From positions 1 through 37,850 of the forward strand of contig JAGGXZ010000049.1 of assembly GCA_021162805.1 (NCBI GenBank): 37,850 bases of DNA, written 5' to 3'. The notes under the pieces were generated by a model. It was not told where the DNA came from, did no database searches, and worked only from the letters and a program-made list of their open reading frames with translations. Shown here one piece after another: positions 14,883 through 23,530 of this stretch. The DNA comes from Candidatus Poribacteria bacterium (GTDB lineage: Bacteria > Poribacteria > WGA-4E > B28-G17). Made by a program: the position numbers and the translations under genes. Numbering within the stretch: position 1 is the first letter of the stretch; the number at the start of each line of letters is the position of its first letter.

Positions 14883-16295
14883 ATGAACGAAAAGGCCAGG
14901 ATATACACGATATTCGCCTCCCGGGGATACGGAGGGGCGGGTGGGCCGCCTGAGAGGCTCATCTCAAACGATCAGCTCCTCCGCAGGTTGGAGGAGAGAT
15001 GCGGAGGGGTGGATTTCATATCGAGGGATCTGACCAAGGGATTTGACGTACAATCCGCCCTCAACGAGCTTGAGGATCTGAGGGGGGAGCTAGACGGTGT
15101 GCTCATCATCGGGGTCACAAGGGAATACAGGCTTATCTTCACCGGATTGCCCACCATAGTCGTTTATAATCTGTTCGAATTCATGAACATCCCCTATGAG
15201 CTCTTCATCGAGAGGGGCAGAGTCCTGACGGCCACCCTGGACAGGATAGGCACGACATCTCCCTCCATCTCCTCCGCCATGTTCGACGATCTCGTGGATA
15301 AGATAGATCTGATCAGGGTTCTCAGCAGGATGAGGAGATCTACGATGATCTCCATCTCACCCTATAAGCATTTTCACGCTGTGGATTATCAGGGCGATAT
15401 ACACGATCAGCTCCCCGAGGGATACAACGAGGCCTACACCGAGGCGCTGAGGGAGTCGCTGGGCGTGAAGCTCATAAGGGTGGAGCCGGCGGAGTTCTAC
15501 GATGCCGTGAAGGAGGTCGATGAAAGGGACGCCGAGGGAATAGCCAAAATGTGGATCGGCGAGGCGAAGGAGGTGAAGGATACCACCGAGGAGGAGGTGG
15601 TGAAGGCGGCGAAGATGTATCTGGCGTTTGAGATGTTAAGGAGGAGATACGGCGCCGTGGCAATATCAACTCACATGAGATCGCTCACAGGCAGCGGTAA
15701 GGTGGAGGATATGGCCTGGCCGGGCATAGGCATCATGGAGTTTCAGAAGAGAGGGCTGGTGGGGGTATGCCAGGATTATCCCAACATAGCGGCAACCCAT
15801 CTGCTGGGACTTTATGCCACCGGCAGGCCGAGCATGCTCGGCGACCTCATGGTGGACACCTTCAACGGGGTGGATATCATCCTCCACTGCGGCGCCCCGA
15901 TCAACCCCCATGGCAACGATAGGGTCCCCTACACCATCTGGTCACACGCTCAGAGCCCCGTGAGGGGAACGGGGAAACCGGGCTCAGGAACCGGGGTGCA
16001 GGTGGATCTGCCCGTAGGCGAGCCCGTCACGGTGTGGAAGCTGGATGTCCTCAACAGGAGGATACTCCTGCATACCGGCGTAAGCGTCGACGGACGATCC
16101 CTCTACAGGGGATTTGACGAGCTGATGTGCAGGACGAAACTGGTCGTCAAAGTCGAGGCCGAAAAGGTCCAAAGCCGCTTCTGTCCGGGAAGATACGGGA
16201 TCCACAGGGCGGCGACCTTTGGCGATCTGAGGGATAAGGTCAAAAAGATCGCCACGCTGATAGGGTTTAAGGTTATAGAGGAGGACCGATCATAA
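14883..16295 (+). CDS. L-fucose/arabinose isomerase-like paralog 3 (Glu-to-Gln variant)
   Basis: This 470-residue protein belongs to the 'RIYTIF' subgroup, which shares an N-terminal ARIYTIF-type strand, an HCGAP-N-x2-G-x-D/N-DR-VPY segment and the CRTKL motif near the C-terminus. The residue aligned with FucI Glu337 is Gln297 (in GVCQDY); Asp321 (MLGD) and His441 (IHRAATFGD) remain. The paralog at 26077 has the same Gln at the same residue number and is its nearest relative. I chose ATG 14883, 8 bases after GGGAGGAGGAG, rather than an ATG 36 bases earlier. Losing the Glu should impair proton transfer and metal binding in a classical aldose-ketose isomerase. Confidence 0.82.
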   Translation: MNEKARIYTIFASRGYGGAGGPPERLISNDQLLRRLEERCGGVDFISRDLTKGFDVQSALNELEDLRGELDGVLIIGVTREYRLIFTGLPTIVVYNLFEFMNIPYELFIERGRVLTATLDRIGTTSPSISSAMFDDLVDKIDLIRVLSRMRRSTMISISPYKHFHAVDYQGDIHDQLPEGYNEAYTEALRESLGVKLIRVEPAEFYDAVKEVDERDAEGIAKMWIGEAKEVKDTTEEEVVKAAKMYLAFEMLRRRYGAVAISTHMRSLTGSGKVEDMAWPGIGIMEFQKRGLVGVCQDYPNIAATHLLGLYATGRPSMLGDLMVDTFNGVDIILHCGAPINPHGNDRVPYTIWSHAQSPVRGTGKPGSGTGVQVDLPVGEPVTVWKLDVLNRRILLHTGVSVDGRSLYRGFDELMCRTKLVVKVEAEKVQSRFCPGRYGIHRAATFGDLRDKVKKIATLIGFKVIEEDRS

Positions 16296-16299
16296 TTAC

Positions 16300-16320
16300 A
16301 GCTTTCAGCTTTTAGCTGGG
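16300..16320 (+). repeat. Heptamer tandem array, AGCTTTN type
   Basis: Three phased 7-base units: AGCTTTC, AGCTTTT, AGCTGGG. It fills the gap between two isomerase-like genes and, like the arrays near 9400, sits just upstream of a ribosome-binding site. Confidence 0.65.
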
Positions 16321-16333
16321 GAGGGAAACGATT

Positions 16334-17728
16334 ATGGCTAGAATATATACGATCTTCACATCGTCCGGCCTTCAGGGTGAGTGTCGGATCTTCCCCCTCT
16401 ATCACCCTGAGGTGGAGATAGTCTCGAACGAGAGGATACTGGCCGGATTGAAGGCCAGATGTGAGGGCGTGGAGTTTCTCGGCGAAACCGCCCCCGTAAG
16501 GGCGGGGGATGCCATAGCGAAGGTGAGGGAGCAGAGGGAAAACCTCGACGGGGTGCTCTTCTTCGGATCTCCGCCCGATGAGCTGATATCACTCGATCTG
16601 CCCACGGTGGCCGTCTACCCCCTCTGGGGACAGTGGATGTATCCCTTCCACGCCTATAAGGGCGGGAGGGTTCTGACATCCGTCCTGTCCGTGATACCCG
16701 ATAGGGACGAATCCCTTTTCTCATCCAGGCTGGACGACATAGCTGGAAAGATCAAGCTGATCGACGCCATAGCGAGGATGAAAGGGCTGAGGGTGCTGGT
16801 GGTTACGGACAGGCCCGTCCTCGGCGAATATGAGCCCACAGGACTTCAGGTTGGGGGGGACAGAAAGGGATATGAGGAGAGATACCTGCGTAACCTGAGG
16901 GAGACGCTCGGGACGGAGCTGGTGGCGATACCGCAGCGGGAGATGGTGGATAGGATGAACAGGGCTGACGAGGAGGAGGCCGAGAAGGTCGCCGAGAGGT
17001 GGATAGATGAGGCGGCGGGGATGAGGGGAACCAACAGGGAGGAGGTGGTGAAATCCGCAAAGCTCTATCTCGCCATGAAGGAGCTGATGGAGGAGCATAA
17101 CTGCCAGGCGATAACCACCGAAGGCTACACGGTCTTCCAGTATTACAGGGAAGGCCCCATTCCGTCCCAGGGTCTGCCCGCCTCACAGTTTTACACGGAC
17201 GGCGTGGTCGCCACATCTGAGACCCTGATAGACTCGCTGATCACACAGCAGCTCGGCCTCTTTCTGACGGGGAGCACCGGCTTCAACGGCGACTACCTCT
17301 TGGACACCTTCACCGAGATAGCCATCATCGGCCACTGCGAGTGCCCCTTCAATCCCTGGGGCGACGATAGGAAGGTCCCCTACATCATAAGAAACCTGCC
17401 CCTGTGGGAGGAGAACAAGGGGGGCGCATGCGTCCAGGTGAACCTGCCCATAGGCGAGACCGTCACCGTCGCCAAGATAAGCGTGCACGATAAAAAGATG
17501 ACCCTCTTCACCGGGGAGACCGTCTCGGGCGAGGAGCTGTTCCCCTATTGGGATGACATCCTCTGCAGGACGAAGCTGGCCATCAGGACGGACACGAAGG
17601 CCCTGCTCGGGAACCTCGACTGGAAGACGTTCGGCAACCACAGGGTGGCCTTCTACGGGGATCACAGGGAAAGATTCAAGGATCTCGCCACTCTGATGGG
17701 ATATGAGGTCGTGGAGGACGACCGATAA
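16334..17728 (+). CDS. L-fucose/arabinose isomerase-like paralog 4 (complete ligand set)
   Basis: This 464-residue 'RIYTIF' protein has predicted ligands Glu296 (in VVATSETLID), Asp320 (FNGD) and His436 (NHRVAFYGD). It shares long stretches with the paralogs at 29429 and 31014, including VVTDRPVLGE, VAIPQREMV, IPSQGLP, AITTEGY and GHCECPFNPWGD; these three form a recent duplication group. Its core motif has TSETLID where the other subgroup has CEAD, so the second acidic residue of that motif is gone although the ligand Glu is kept. The ATG follows GGGGAGGGAAACG. It ends 12 bases before the next paralog. Confidence 0.84.
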   Translation: MARIYTIFTSSGLQGECRIFPLYHPEVEIVSNERILAGLKARCEGVEFLGETAPVRAGDAIAKVREQRENLDGVLFFGSPPDELISLDLPTVAVYPLWGQWMYPFHAYKGGRVLTSVLSVIPDRDESLFSSRLDDIAGKIKLIDAIARMKGLRVLVVTDRPVLGEYEPTGLQVGGDRKGYEERYLRNLRETLGTELVAIPQREMVDRMNRADEEEAEKVAERWIDEAAGMRGTNREEVVKSAKLYLAMKELMEEHNCQAITTEGYTVFQYYREGPIPSQGLPASQFYTDGVVATSETLIDSLITQQLGLFLTGSTGFNGDYLLDTFTEIAIIGHCECPFNPWGDDRKVPYIIRNLPLWEENKGGACVQVNLPIGETVTVAKISVHDKKMTLFTGETVSGEELFPYWDDILCRTKLAIRTDTKALLGNLDWKTFGNHRVAFYGDHRERFKDLATLMGYEVVEDDR

Positions 17729-17740
17729 GGAGAAAGAGAT

Positions 17741-19081
17741 ATGGACAGGATGAGGGTCGTCGGTTTAATCTTGGGATCTCATGGGACATCACCTGACTCC
17801 ATCGACAGGGGGAATCCCTCCTTTAAGCCCACACCCATACCGGAATCGGTTAAAGAGGAGATAAGGGAGGGCTTCATAGGAGCGCTGCCTAAAGATGTCG
17901 ATTTCGATCTGATGGAGGTGACGGGGGAGCATCAGCTCATCGAGCCGATCAAGGCCGATGCCTACGTCGTTTTCCCGTTCCAAAGCATACATGACAGGTG
18001 GTTGCATGCCCTCTATTCCCATAACAAGCCGCTTGTGATAGCTACGCTTCCTCTCGCGGAGGTTTTCTCCTACGGGAACGTGTATTATCCCTACTTCATC
18101 AGAGACGCCCGTGAGATAGACGAAAGGCTCGGCTTAAGATCGAAGTTCTTCCTATCGCGGAACTGGGACGATCTCTCCCTGCTCCTGCGGGCGATCGAGG
18201 TGGATTATAAGCTCAGGCACACCCGAGCGGTCTGCATCGGGGAGCCCATGTATGAACCTTTTCACTCCCCCGAGTGGGGTTACGCTATGGTCAGGTTGGC
18301 CCAGGAGAAATTCGGCCTGACATGGCTCCAAATGAGCTCGGAGAGCTTTATAAATCTGTGGAACGGATGGAGGGGTGAAATCGATATCAGCGATATAAAG
18401 GGGAGGGCGAGGAACATCTATGGGCTCGATGATGAGGCGCTGGGCGAGGCGAAGAAGATGTATCTGATCCTCAGATCCATCCTGGAGGGGGAAGAGGCGA
18501 ACGCCCTCACCATCAACTGCCTCGCCTCCATCATATTGCGCAGGCTGAATGTGACGCCATGCTATGCTCTCTCGCTGCTGAACGATGAGGGTATCCCCGC
18601 CGCCTGTGAGGCCGATACCACCACCCTAGTGGATATGCTCATAACCGTATACGCCTCGAACTCCCCCGGATTCATGGTCAACCCATATCTGTTCCCGGCC
18701 GATAACCGCCTTCTCGTCTCCCACTGTACCTCCCCCACGCTACATCGATATGGGGATATAAGGAGGGATGAATTCGATCTCCGAACTCACTTTGAGAGCA
18801 ACCTGGGGGTCGCCCCCCAGGTCTTTAAGGAGGCGGGAGAGAGGGTAACCATCACGGGGATCTCCCACGATTCATTGGACAAGATGTTGATCATATCCGG
18901 TGAGATAGAGGAGAACACGCTTTTCTCAACCTGCCGCTCTCAGGTGATCATCAGGGTGAACGATGCCAAGGAGATAGCGGAGAGCTACCAGGGGAGACAC
19001 TGGATAGTGGTCTACGGCGACCACAGGGAGATGATAGGGAAGGCGAATGAGGTTCTAGGGATTCAGAGCGTTATGCTTTAA
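17741..19081 (+). CDS. L-fucose/arabinose isomerase-like paralog 5 (Asp-to-Asn variant)
   Basis: This 446-residue protein is of the 'NDEG-CEAD' subgroup: NALTINCLASI, then LLNDEGIPAACEADTTTLVD. Ligand positions are Glu290, Asn314 (in GFMVNPYLF) and His420 (RHWIVVYGD), so it shares the Asp-to-Asn change with the paralogs at 6751 and 28071 although its surrounding sequence differs from both. The N-terminal half differs most (GLILGSHGTSPDSIDRGN). AAGGAG lies just upstream of ATG 17741. The sequence downstream of its stop continues in the same frame as a fragment of another family member. Confidence 0.83.
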   Translation: MDRMRVVGLILGSHGTSPDSIDRGNPSFKPTPIPESVKEEIREGFIGALPKDVDFDLMEVTGEHQLIEPIKADAYVVFPFQSIHDRWLHALYSHNKPLVIATLPLAEVFSYGNVYYPYFIRDAREIDERLGLRSKFFLSRNWDDLSLLLRAIEVDYKLRHTRAVCIGEPMYEPFHSPEWGYAMVRLAQEKFGLTWLQMSSESFINLWNGWRGEIDISDIKGRARNIYGLDDEALGEAKKMYLILRSILEGEEANALTINCLASIILRRLNVTPCYALSLLNDEGIPAACEADTTTLVDMLITVYASNSPGFMVNPYLFPADNRLLVSHCTSPTLHRYGDIRRDEFDLRTHFESNLGVAPQVFKEAGERVTITGISHDSLDKMLIISGEIEENTLFSTCRSQVIIRVNDAKEIAESYQGRHWIVVYGDHREMIGKANEVLGIQSVML

Positions 19082-19267
19082 CGCTTAAGGGAAGAGAGGA
19101 TAGGAAATGATGAAGAATCTCGCTCGCTGGGCGGTTTTGGTGAGTCTGAGTTCCTCCGCCGGGCATATACGGACTACGGCGCCCACTTCACGGTTGTGTC
19201 CGGCGACTACGTCCAAAAACTGAGAAACCTGGCGGAGATGCTCGGCATAGAACTAGAGCTGATATGA
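19082..19267 (+). pseudogene. C-terminal stump of a thirteenth isomerase-like paralog
   Basis: In the frame that continues past the TAA at 19079-19081, the DNA reads LGGFGESEFLRRAYTDYG (from about 19124), then AHFTVVSGDYVQKLRNLAEM and LGIELELI to a TGA at 19265-19267. The end fits the family's closing pattern G-x-H-x5-GD-x7-LA-x2-LGxE seen in all intact copies. No start codon with a ribosome site belongs to this frame and everything before the final 50 or so residues is missing. It is best read as the relic of a deleted copy. An ATG at 19107 lies out of frame. Confidence 0.65.
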
Positions 19268-19278
19268 GGTGGTCAGGA

Positions 19279-20697
19279 ATGAAGGCCAAGATATACACCA
19301 TCTTCCTCCCCGCTTACTCTCCCAAGAAAAGCGAACTTCTGAGGAGACTGGGGGAGGAGCTGAACGATGTGGATTTTATCGGCCTGGACGAGCTTTCAGG
19401 CATCATGGCCACAGAGGGAAGGGAGGAGACGTATCGGAACATAAGGAGGATGAGGGAGGAGATAGACGGAATACTGGTGTTCGGCGGCTACTTGGACCGC
19501 GAGCTCACCTCCTTCGGATTGCCCGTTATAATCGTGAGGTCGCTCTTCGGCATTGGTGATTGGGAGAAGGGAATCCTCAGCTTCTATAAGGGCGAAAAGG
19601 TGCTGACAGCCTGTCTCTCCGACTACGACATCTTCACCACCGCCTCCGCATCGAGGTTCAACGACCTCCTCGATAAGATCAGGCTGATATCCGCTCTGAG
19701 GAAGGTGAAGGGGTCAAAACTGCTGGTGGTTCAGGAGCCGGAGATACTGGGAAGCTACGACATACTGGGGATGGACTTCCACTCCCCCCTCCCCGAGGAT
19801 TACAACGACGTCTATTCGGAAAGCCTGAGGGAGATAGGCCTGGAGGTGGTTCACGCAAGCCTAACCGAGTTAAACGAGGAGATAAGCGGGATAAACGAGG
19901 ATAAGGCCGGGGAGATCGCAGATATGTGGATGGAAGAGGCCGAAGAGGTGAAGGAGACGAATAGGGAGGAGGTGCTGAAGGCGGCTAGGATGTATTTAGG
20001 GATGGAGAGGCTCATGGACAGGTATGAGGCAACTGGGATAGCCATAAGGAGCCTCGTCCCCTGGGTGAGGGGAAAGATAGAGGTTACCCCGTGCCTTGCG
20101 AACACCGAGCTGAACAAGCAGCTCAGGGTAGGGGTCTGTGAGGGCCTTGTCAATAGCGCCATCACTGAGATGTTCGGCATCTACATCACTGGCAGGCCGA
20201 GCTTCGTCGGGGATGTTATAGGGATAGATAGGGTCAACGATACTGTGACCTTCGCCCACTGTCAGTGCCCGATAAATCCCCACGGTGACGACAGGGTGCC
20301 TTACATCATAAGGAGCCACGCTCTGCAGAGGTGGAACAGGAGATTGCCCGAGGACTACCCCGAGGCCGGACCGACCCTCAGCGCTGTCGTCCAGGTGAGG
20401 CTTCCCACAGATGAAGCCGTCACGGCGGTGAAGCTCAGCCTTTATGAGAGAAAGATCGCCTTAAGCACAGGCGTAAGCGTCCCGGGTGGAGGGCTTTACA
20501 CCGATTTCGACGACATACTCTGTAGGACTAAACTCGTCATGAAGACCGACACCGAGGCGTTCGAGAGGAAATACGATACCGTCACCTTCGGGGTGCATAG
20601 GAACATCATCTACGGCGATCACAGGGAGAGGTTTAAGGATCTGGCCGTTCTCCTCGGATATGAGGTTGTGGAGGAGATGTCATCAACCTTGCTATAA
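19279..20697 (+). CDS. L-fucose/arabinose isomerase-like paralog 6 (complete ligand set)
   Basis: This 472-residue 'RIYTIF' type protein (AKIYTIFLPAY) has predicted ligands Glu288 (in GVCEGL), Asp312 (FVGD) and His440 (VHRNIIYGD). It combines features of both subgroups: the TPCLANTELN stretch and Cys-Glu of the 'CEAD' type with the CQCPINPHGDDRVPYIIRSH block of the 'RIYTIF' type, so it may be close to their branch point. I chose ATG 19279, preceded by GAGGTGG, over an ATG 15 bases earlier. The stump at 19082 ends 11 bases before it. Confidence 0.83.
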   Translation: MKAKIYTIFLPAYSPKKSELLRRLGEELNDVDFIGLDELSGIMATEGREETYRNIRRMREEIDGILVFGGYLDRELTSFGLPVIIVRSLFGIGDWEKGILSFYKGEKVLTACLSDYDIFTTASASRFNDLLDKIRLISALRKVKGSKLLVVQEPEILGSYDILGMDFHSPLPEDYNDVYSESLREIGLEVVHASLTELNEEISGINEDKAGEIADMWMEEAEEVKETNREEVLKAARMYLGMERLMDRYEATGIAIRSLVPWVRGKIEVTPCLANTELNKQLRVGVCEGLVNSAITEMFGIYITGRPSFVGDVIGIDRVNDTVTFAHCQCPINPHGDDRVPYIIRSHALQRWNRRLPEDYPEAGPTLSAVVQVRLPTDEAVTAVKLSLYERKIALSTGVSVPGGGLYTDFDDILCRTKLVMKTDTEAFERKYDTVTFGVHRNIIYGDHRERFKDLAVLLGYEVVEEMSSTLL

Positions 20698-20698
20698 G

Positions 20699-20848
20699 AT
20701 GTCGGTTGACGGCGCTGAATTTGACGACTTTAAGATGCTCGGCCCAACCGGAGTTTCCCCCGATGCCGGTGCCGAGCTGATAGCTTTGGCGGCAGAGGAG
20801 GCGTTCAGAGAACTTTACCCTCTTCCAGGCTGGCGCCAAACCCCGTGA
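20699..20848 (+). CDS. Small orphan ORF, 49 residues, possible gene relic
   Basis: The frame reads MSVDGAEFDDFKMLGPTGVS, then PDAGAELIALAAEEAFRELY and PLPGWRQTP. It has normal codon use but starts one base after the preceding stop with no good ribosome site. The SPDAGAELI...A-E-A...L element faintly recalls segments of neutral ceramidase-like proteins, which I cannot confirm. It could be a short gene or the 3' end of a deleted one. It lies within the 211-base gap before the FkbM-type gene, which otherwise holds nothing I recognise. Confidence 0.3.
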   Translation: MSVDGAEFDDFKMLGPTGVSPDAGAELIALAAEEAFRELYPLPGWRQTP

Positions 20849-20908
20849 TCTGGCTCATCAAAAACATATATATGGGGGGAGATTGAAAAAGCTAAAGGAG
20901 AAACCGAG

Positions 20909-21580
20909 ATGAGATACTTCATCTATAACTCCCCCGCCTTCAAATCCTATCTCGATAGCAGCTCGCACGTGAGAGGAGAGGTGGAGTTCCTGAGGTTGAT
21001 AACGAGGAAAGGGATGGTGGGTATGGACATCGGGGGAAACGTGGGCGTTACGACCGTAACGATGGCGAAGGAGATCGGGGAGGAAGGGAAGGTATATGCC
21101 TTCGAGCCTAACCCCGGAAATATCGAGGCACTGAAGAGAAACCTGGCCATCAACGGGTTGAAAAACGTCAAACTCATCCAGATGGCGGTGAGCGATAAGG
21201 TCGGTGAGGTGGATTTCTACGGGAGCACTATCATTCCCGAGGAGGGGGCACAAAGGAGGAGAGTTAAAACCATCTCATTGGACAGATTCGCCGATGAGGA
21301 GAGGCTCGAAAGGGTGGATCTGATAAACATGGATTGTGAGGGGAGCGAACTGCTGGTTTTAAGAGGGGCTGAGAAAACCCTCCAGAATAACGACGTTAAG
21401 ATATTCTGCGAGGTTCACCACGGTTTTCTCGAACGGTTAGGACAATCCGTTCAGGATATCGTGAGCTACCTTGAGAGTTTGGGGTTCCAGGTATACGGCG
21501 TCTCACTGGAGGACCTGAGCTTGAAGGAGGAGATAGACAAGCCGGAGTATATCTTCGCCGCTAAAAGGCTAGATCTATGA
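20909..21580 (+). CDS. FkbM-family SAM-dependent methyltransferase
   Basis: This 223-residue protein has SAM motif I MDIGGNVG (39-46), FEPNPGNIEALKRNL (the ribose-binding acidic loop FEPNP is typical of FkbM), and the family's KTISLDRF ... NMDCEGSELLVLRGA block. FkbM-type enzymes usually O-methylate hydroxyls of sugars or polyketides. ATG 20909 follows AAAGGAGAAACCGAG. The stop overlaps the next methyltransferase's ATG by 4 bases (21577-21580), so the two are coupled. With isomerase-like genes on either side, a sugar acceptor is a reasonable inference. Confidence 0.88.
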   Translation: MRYFIYNSPAFKSYLDSSSHVRGEVEFLRLITRKGMVGMDIGGNVGVTTVTMAKEIGEEGKVYAFEPNPGNIEALKRNLAINGLKNVKLIQMAVSDKVGEVDFYGSTIIPEEGAQRRRVKTISLDRFADEERLERVDLINMDCEGSELLVLRGAEKTLQNNDVKIFCEVHHGFLERLGQSVQDIVSYLESLGFQVYGVSLEDLSLKEEIDKPEYIFAAKRLDL

Positions 21581-22332
21581 AGGGGAATAACAGCGAGGCG
21601 CGATACTATCCCAAATCGAAAGTTGAACTTCACGGGTTCATGGCCTATCATTACGATCTGATGTTGGATATCGTTACCCTCGGAGGATATCCCCCGTTCA
21701 TCAGGAGGGTGATAGGGCTGATGGGGATCGAGCCGAAGGATAGGATACTCGACCTCGGCGCCGGGACGGGCAGAAACGCCTGCCTGATGATGGGATACCT
21801 CTCGTCCGAAGGCGAACTGATCGGGGTGGATATCTCCGATGAGATGATCTCGCAGTTTCTGAGAAAATGCGCTGACTTCCCGAACGCCAGGATCGTCAAG
21901 GCGAGGATCGACCGTCCTCTGCCATTCAAGGGAGGATTCGACAAGGCCTTCATCTCCTTCACGCTCCATGGATTCCCTCAGGAGGTCAGGGAGGAGATAA
22001 TAAGAAATGCCTTCGAAATGCTGAGAGATGGTGGAACGCTATTCATACTGGATTACAACGAGTTCAACCTAAGGGAGATGCCCCTTTACCTGAGGATCCC
22101 GTTCAAGCTCGTGGAATGCCCCTACGCCTTCGATTTCCTCAGGAGGGATTGGAGGGGGATTCTGGCCGATAACGGGTTCGGCGAGTTTGAGGAGCATATC
22201 TTCTTCAAATACGTGAGGCTGCTTAAGGCGAAGAAAAGGAGGGTTGACGGTGGAAAAGATCGGAAAGGCGGTCTGGTCCCATCCGACGAGGGACTTCGCC
22301 GAGGGACCTCAGTCCGTCTCAGGAATGGTTAA
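21577..22332 (+). CDS. Class I SAM-dependent methyltransferase
   Basis: This 251-residue protein has motif I LDLGAGTG at 58-65, an acidic residue in GVDISDEM, and FDKAFISFTLHG as motif IV. It resembles the UbiE/COQ5-like Methyltransf_11/25 group, but the acceptor is unknown. The natural end of the fold appears to be FFKYVRLLKAKK near residue 219. The last 30 or so residues (RRVDGGKDRKGG onward) are low-complexity and lie entirely over the start of the next gene in another frame, so they look like read-through after loss of an earlier stop. Confidence 0.85.
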   Translation: MKGNNSEARYYPKSKVELHGFMAYHYDLMLDIVTLGGYPPFIRRVIGLMGIEPKDRILDLGAGTGRNACLMMGYLSSEGELIGVDISDEMISQFLRKCADFPNARIVKARIDRPLPFKGGFDKAFISFTLHGFPQEVREEIIRNAFEMLRDGGTLFILDYNEFNLREMPLYLRIPFKLVECPYAFDFLRRDWRGILADNGFGEFEEHIFFKYVRLLKAKKRRVDGGKDRKGGLVPSDEGLRRGTSVRLRNG

Positions 22333-23227
22333 AAGGTTGAAGGACGCGGGGTTTGATCTGATCATCCCCTGTGTGAAGGACACGGATGGCGCCCTCTCCT
22401 ACCACAGCCGTATAGGGGACATACATCCCAGCTTCAAAGATTGGGACCCGCTGGACGTCCTCGCCGAGGAGGCGTCCAAGGCGGGGCTGAAGGTGCATCC
22501 CTGGATGTGTGTCTTCCCGGAGGGCGATAGGTCAAGGCTGCTGCGGGAGAACCCCGATCTGGCCGCCAGGGATAGAGAGGGAAAACCCCTGGGATGGGCG
22601 TGTCCCAGGAGGGAGGAGGTGCAGAGATATGAGCTCTCCCTCTACGAGGAGATATTGGAGGGATACGACGTGGCGGGCGTTCACCTGGATTACATCCGCC
22701 ATGCCGGCTCGCAGATGTGTTTCTGTCAGGTCTGCAGGGATGATTTCAGAAAGCTGACGGGCAAGGAGCTGACGGAGCTGACGCCCAAGGACGAGGAATG
22801 GGAGAGGTTTCTGGAATGGCGCGCCGAGCCGATCACCCGGTTCGTAAGAAGCATCCGGGAGATAACGAAAAAACGCGGCAAGGAGCTATCGGCGGCCGTC
22901 TTCTCGGAGTATCCCTCATGCCTGATAGGCGTCGGCCAGGACTGGGTGAGATGGGCTGAAGAGGGGCTGGTGGATTATCTCTTCCCCATGAATTACACCA
23001 ACAGCACCAAGGTGGCCGTATCCAAGACGAAATGCCACATCGCCCTCGTCGGGGAATCGGTTCCGGTCTGGGAGGGTCTCGGCAAATCCAGCTCAGCCTC
23101 ATATCTCCCCACGGAGGCGCTGATCGAGCAGATCGAGGGGGTTTTGGAGGCAGGGGCGCAGGGAGTTGTCCTGTTCCATTACGCCGCCGTGGAGGATTCG
23201 GATCTCGATCGAATCAAGAAGCTATAG
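22250..23227 (+). CDS. GH10-like (GHL10) glycoside-hydrolase-type protein
   Basis: This 325-residue TIM-barrel-like protein has the marks of the GHL10/PF02638 family: VHPWMCVFPEG near 82-91, ENPDLAARDREGKPLGWACP, and VAGVHLDYIRHAGS with the likely catalytic Asp147. MCFCQVC (156-162) carries a Cys-x-Cys-x2-Cys cluster often seen after the DYIR motif. It has no signal peptide, so it should act in the cytoplasm. I prefer GTG 22250, 7 bases after AGGAGG, over TTG 22244, which is too close to that site. It is the only hydrolase-like gene in the cluster and could release the sugars handled by the neighbouring enzymes; that is inference. Confidence 0.78.
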   Translation: MEKIGKAVWSHPTRDFAEGPQSVSGMVKRLKDAGFDLIIPCVKDTDGALSYHSRIGDIHPSFKDWDPLDVLAEEASKAGLKVHPWMCVFPEGDRSRLLRENPDLAARDREGKPLGWACPRREEVQRYELSLYEEILEGYDVAGVHLDYIRHAGSQMCFCQVCRDDFRKLTGKELTELTPKDEEWERFLEWRAEPITRFVRSIREITKKRGKELSAAVFSEYPSCLIGVGQDWVRWAEEGLVDYLFPMNYTNSTKVAVSKTKCHIALVGESVPVWEGLGKSSSASYLPTEALIEQIEGVLEAGAQGVVLFHYAAVEDSDLDRIKKL

Positions 23228-23307
23228 GACCGGCAGGATACATGAGACGAACTATCTCCACGTCGTGGTGACTCGAATGCCCGCGTGACACAGAGAGGTG
23301 AGCGAGG

Positions 23308-23508
23308 ATGGTGAAGATAGACAAGGGGAAATGCGATGGATGTGGCGAGTGCATAATGGCCTGCCCGAATCAGGTCCTCTGGTTCGACGAAGGGGGCAAA
23401 AGCGTGAAGGTGTTATATCCCTTCAAATGCAAGAACTGCTACAAATGCGTGAAGGCATGTAAGCGGGGAGCTATCTCCCCCACCGATAGCGCCATACGCC
23501 ATAGATAA
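23308..23508 (+). CDS. Two-cluster [4Fe-4S] ferredoxin
   Basis: This 66-residue protein has two cluster motifs: Cys9-x2-Cys12-x2-Cys15-x3-Cys19-Pro and Cys41-x2-Cys44-x2-Cys47-x3-Cys51. The second lacks the usual Pro after its last Cys and the spacing between motifs is longer than in clostridial 2[4Fe-4S] ferredoxins. The C-terminus is basic. ATG 23308 follows AGAGGTGAGCGAGG. The next frame resembles the tail of a DUF362 iron-sulfur protein, a family often found with such ferredoxin domains. Confidence 0.9.
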   Translation: MVKIDKGKCDGCGECIMACPNQVLWFDEGGKSVKVLYPFKCKNCYKCVKACKRGAISPTDSAIRHR

Positions 23509-23530
23509 ACGGAGGAGGGAAGGGAGATCA

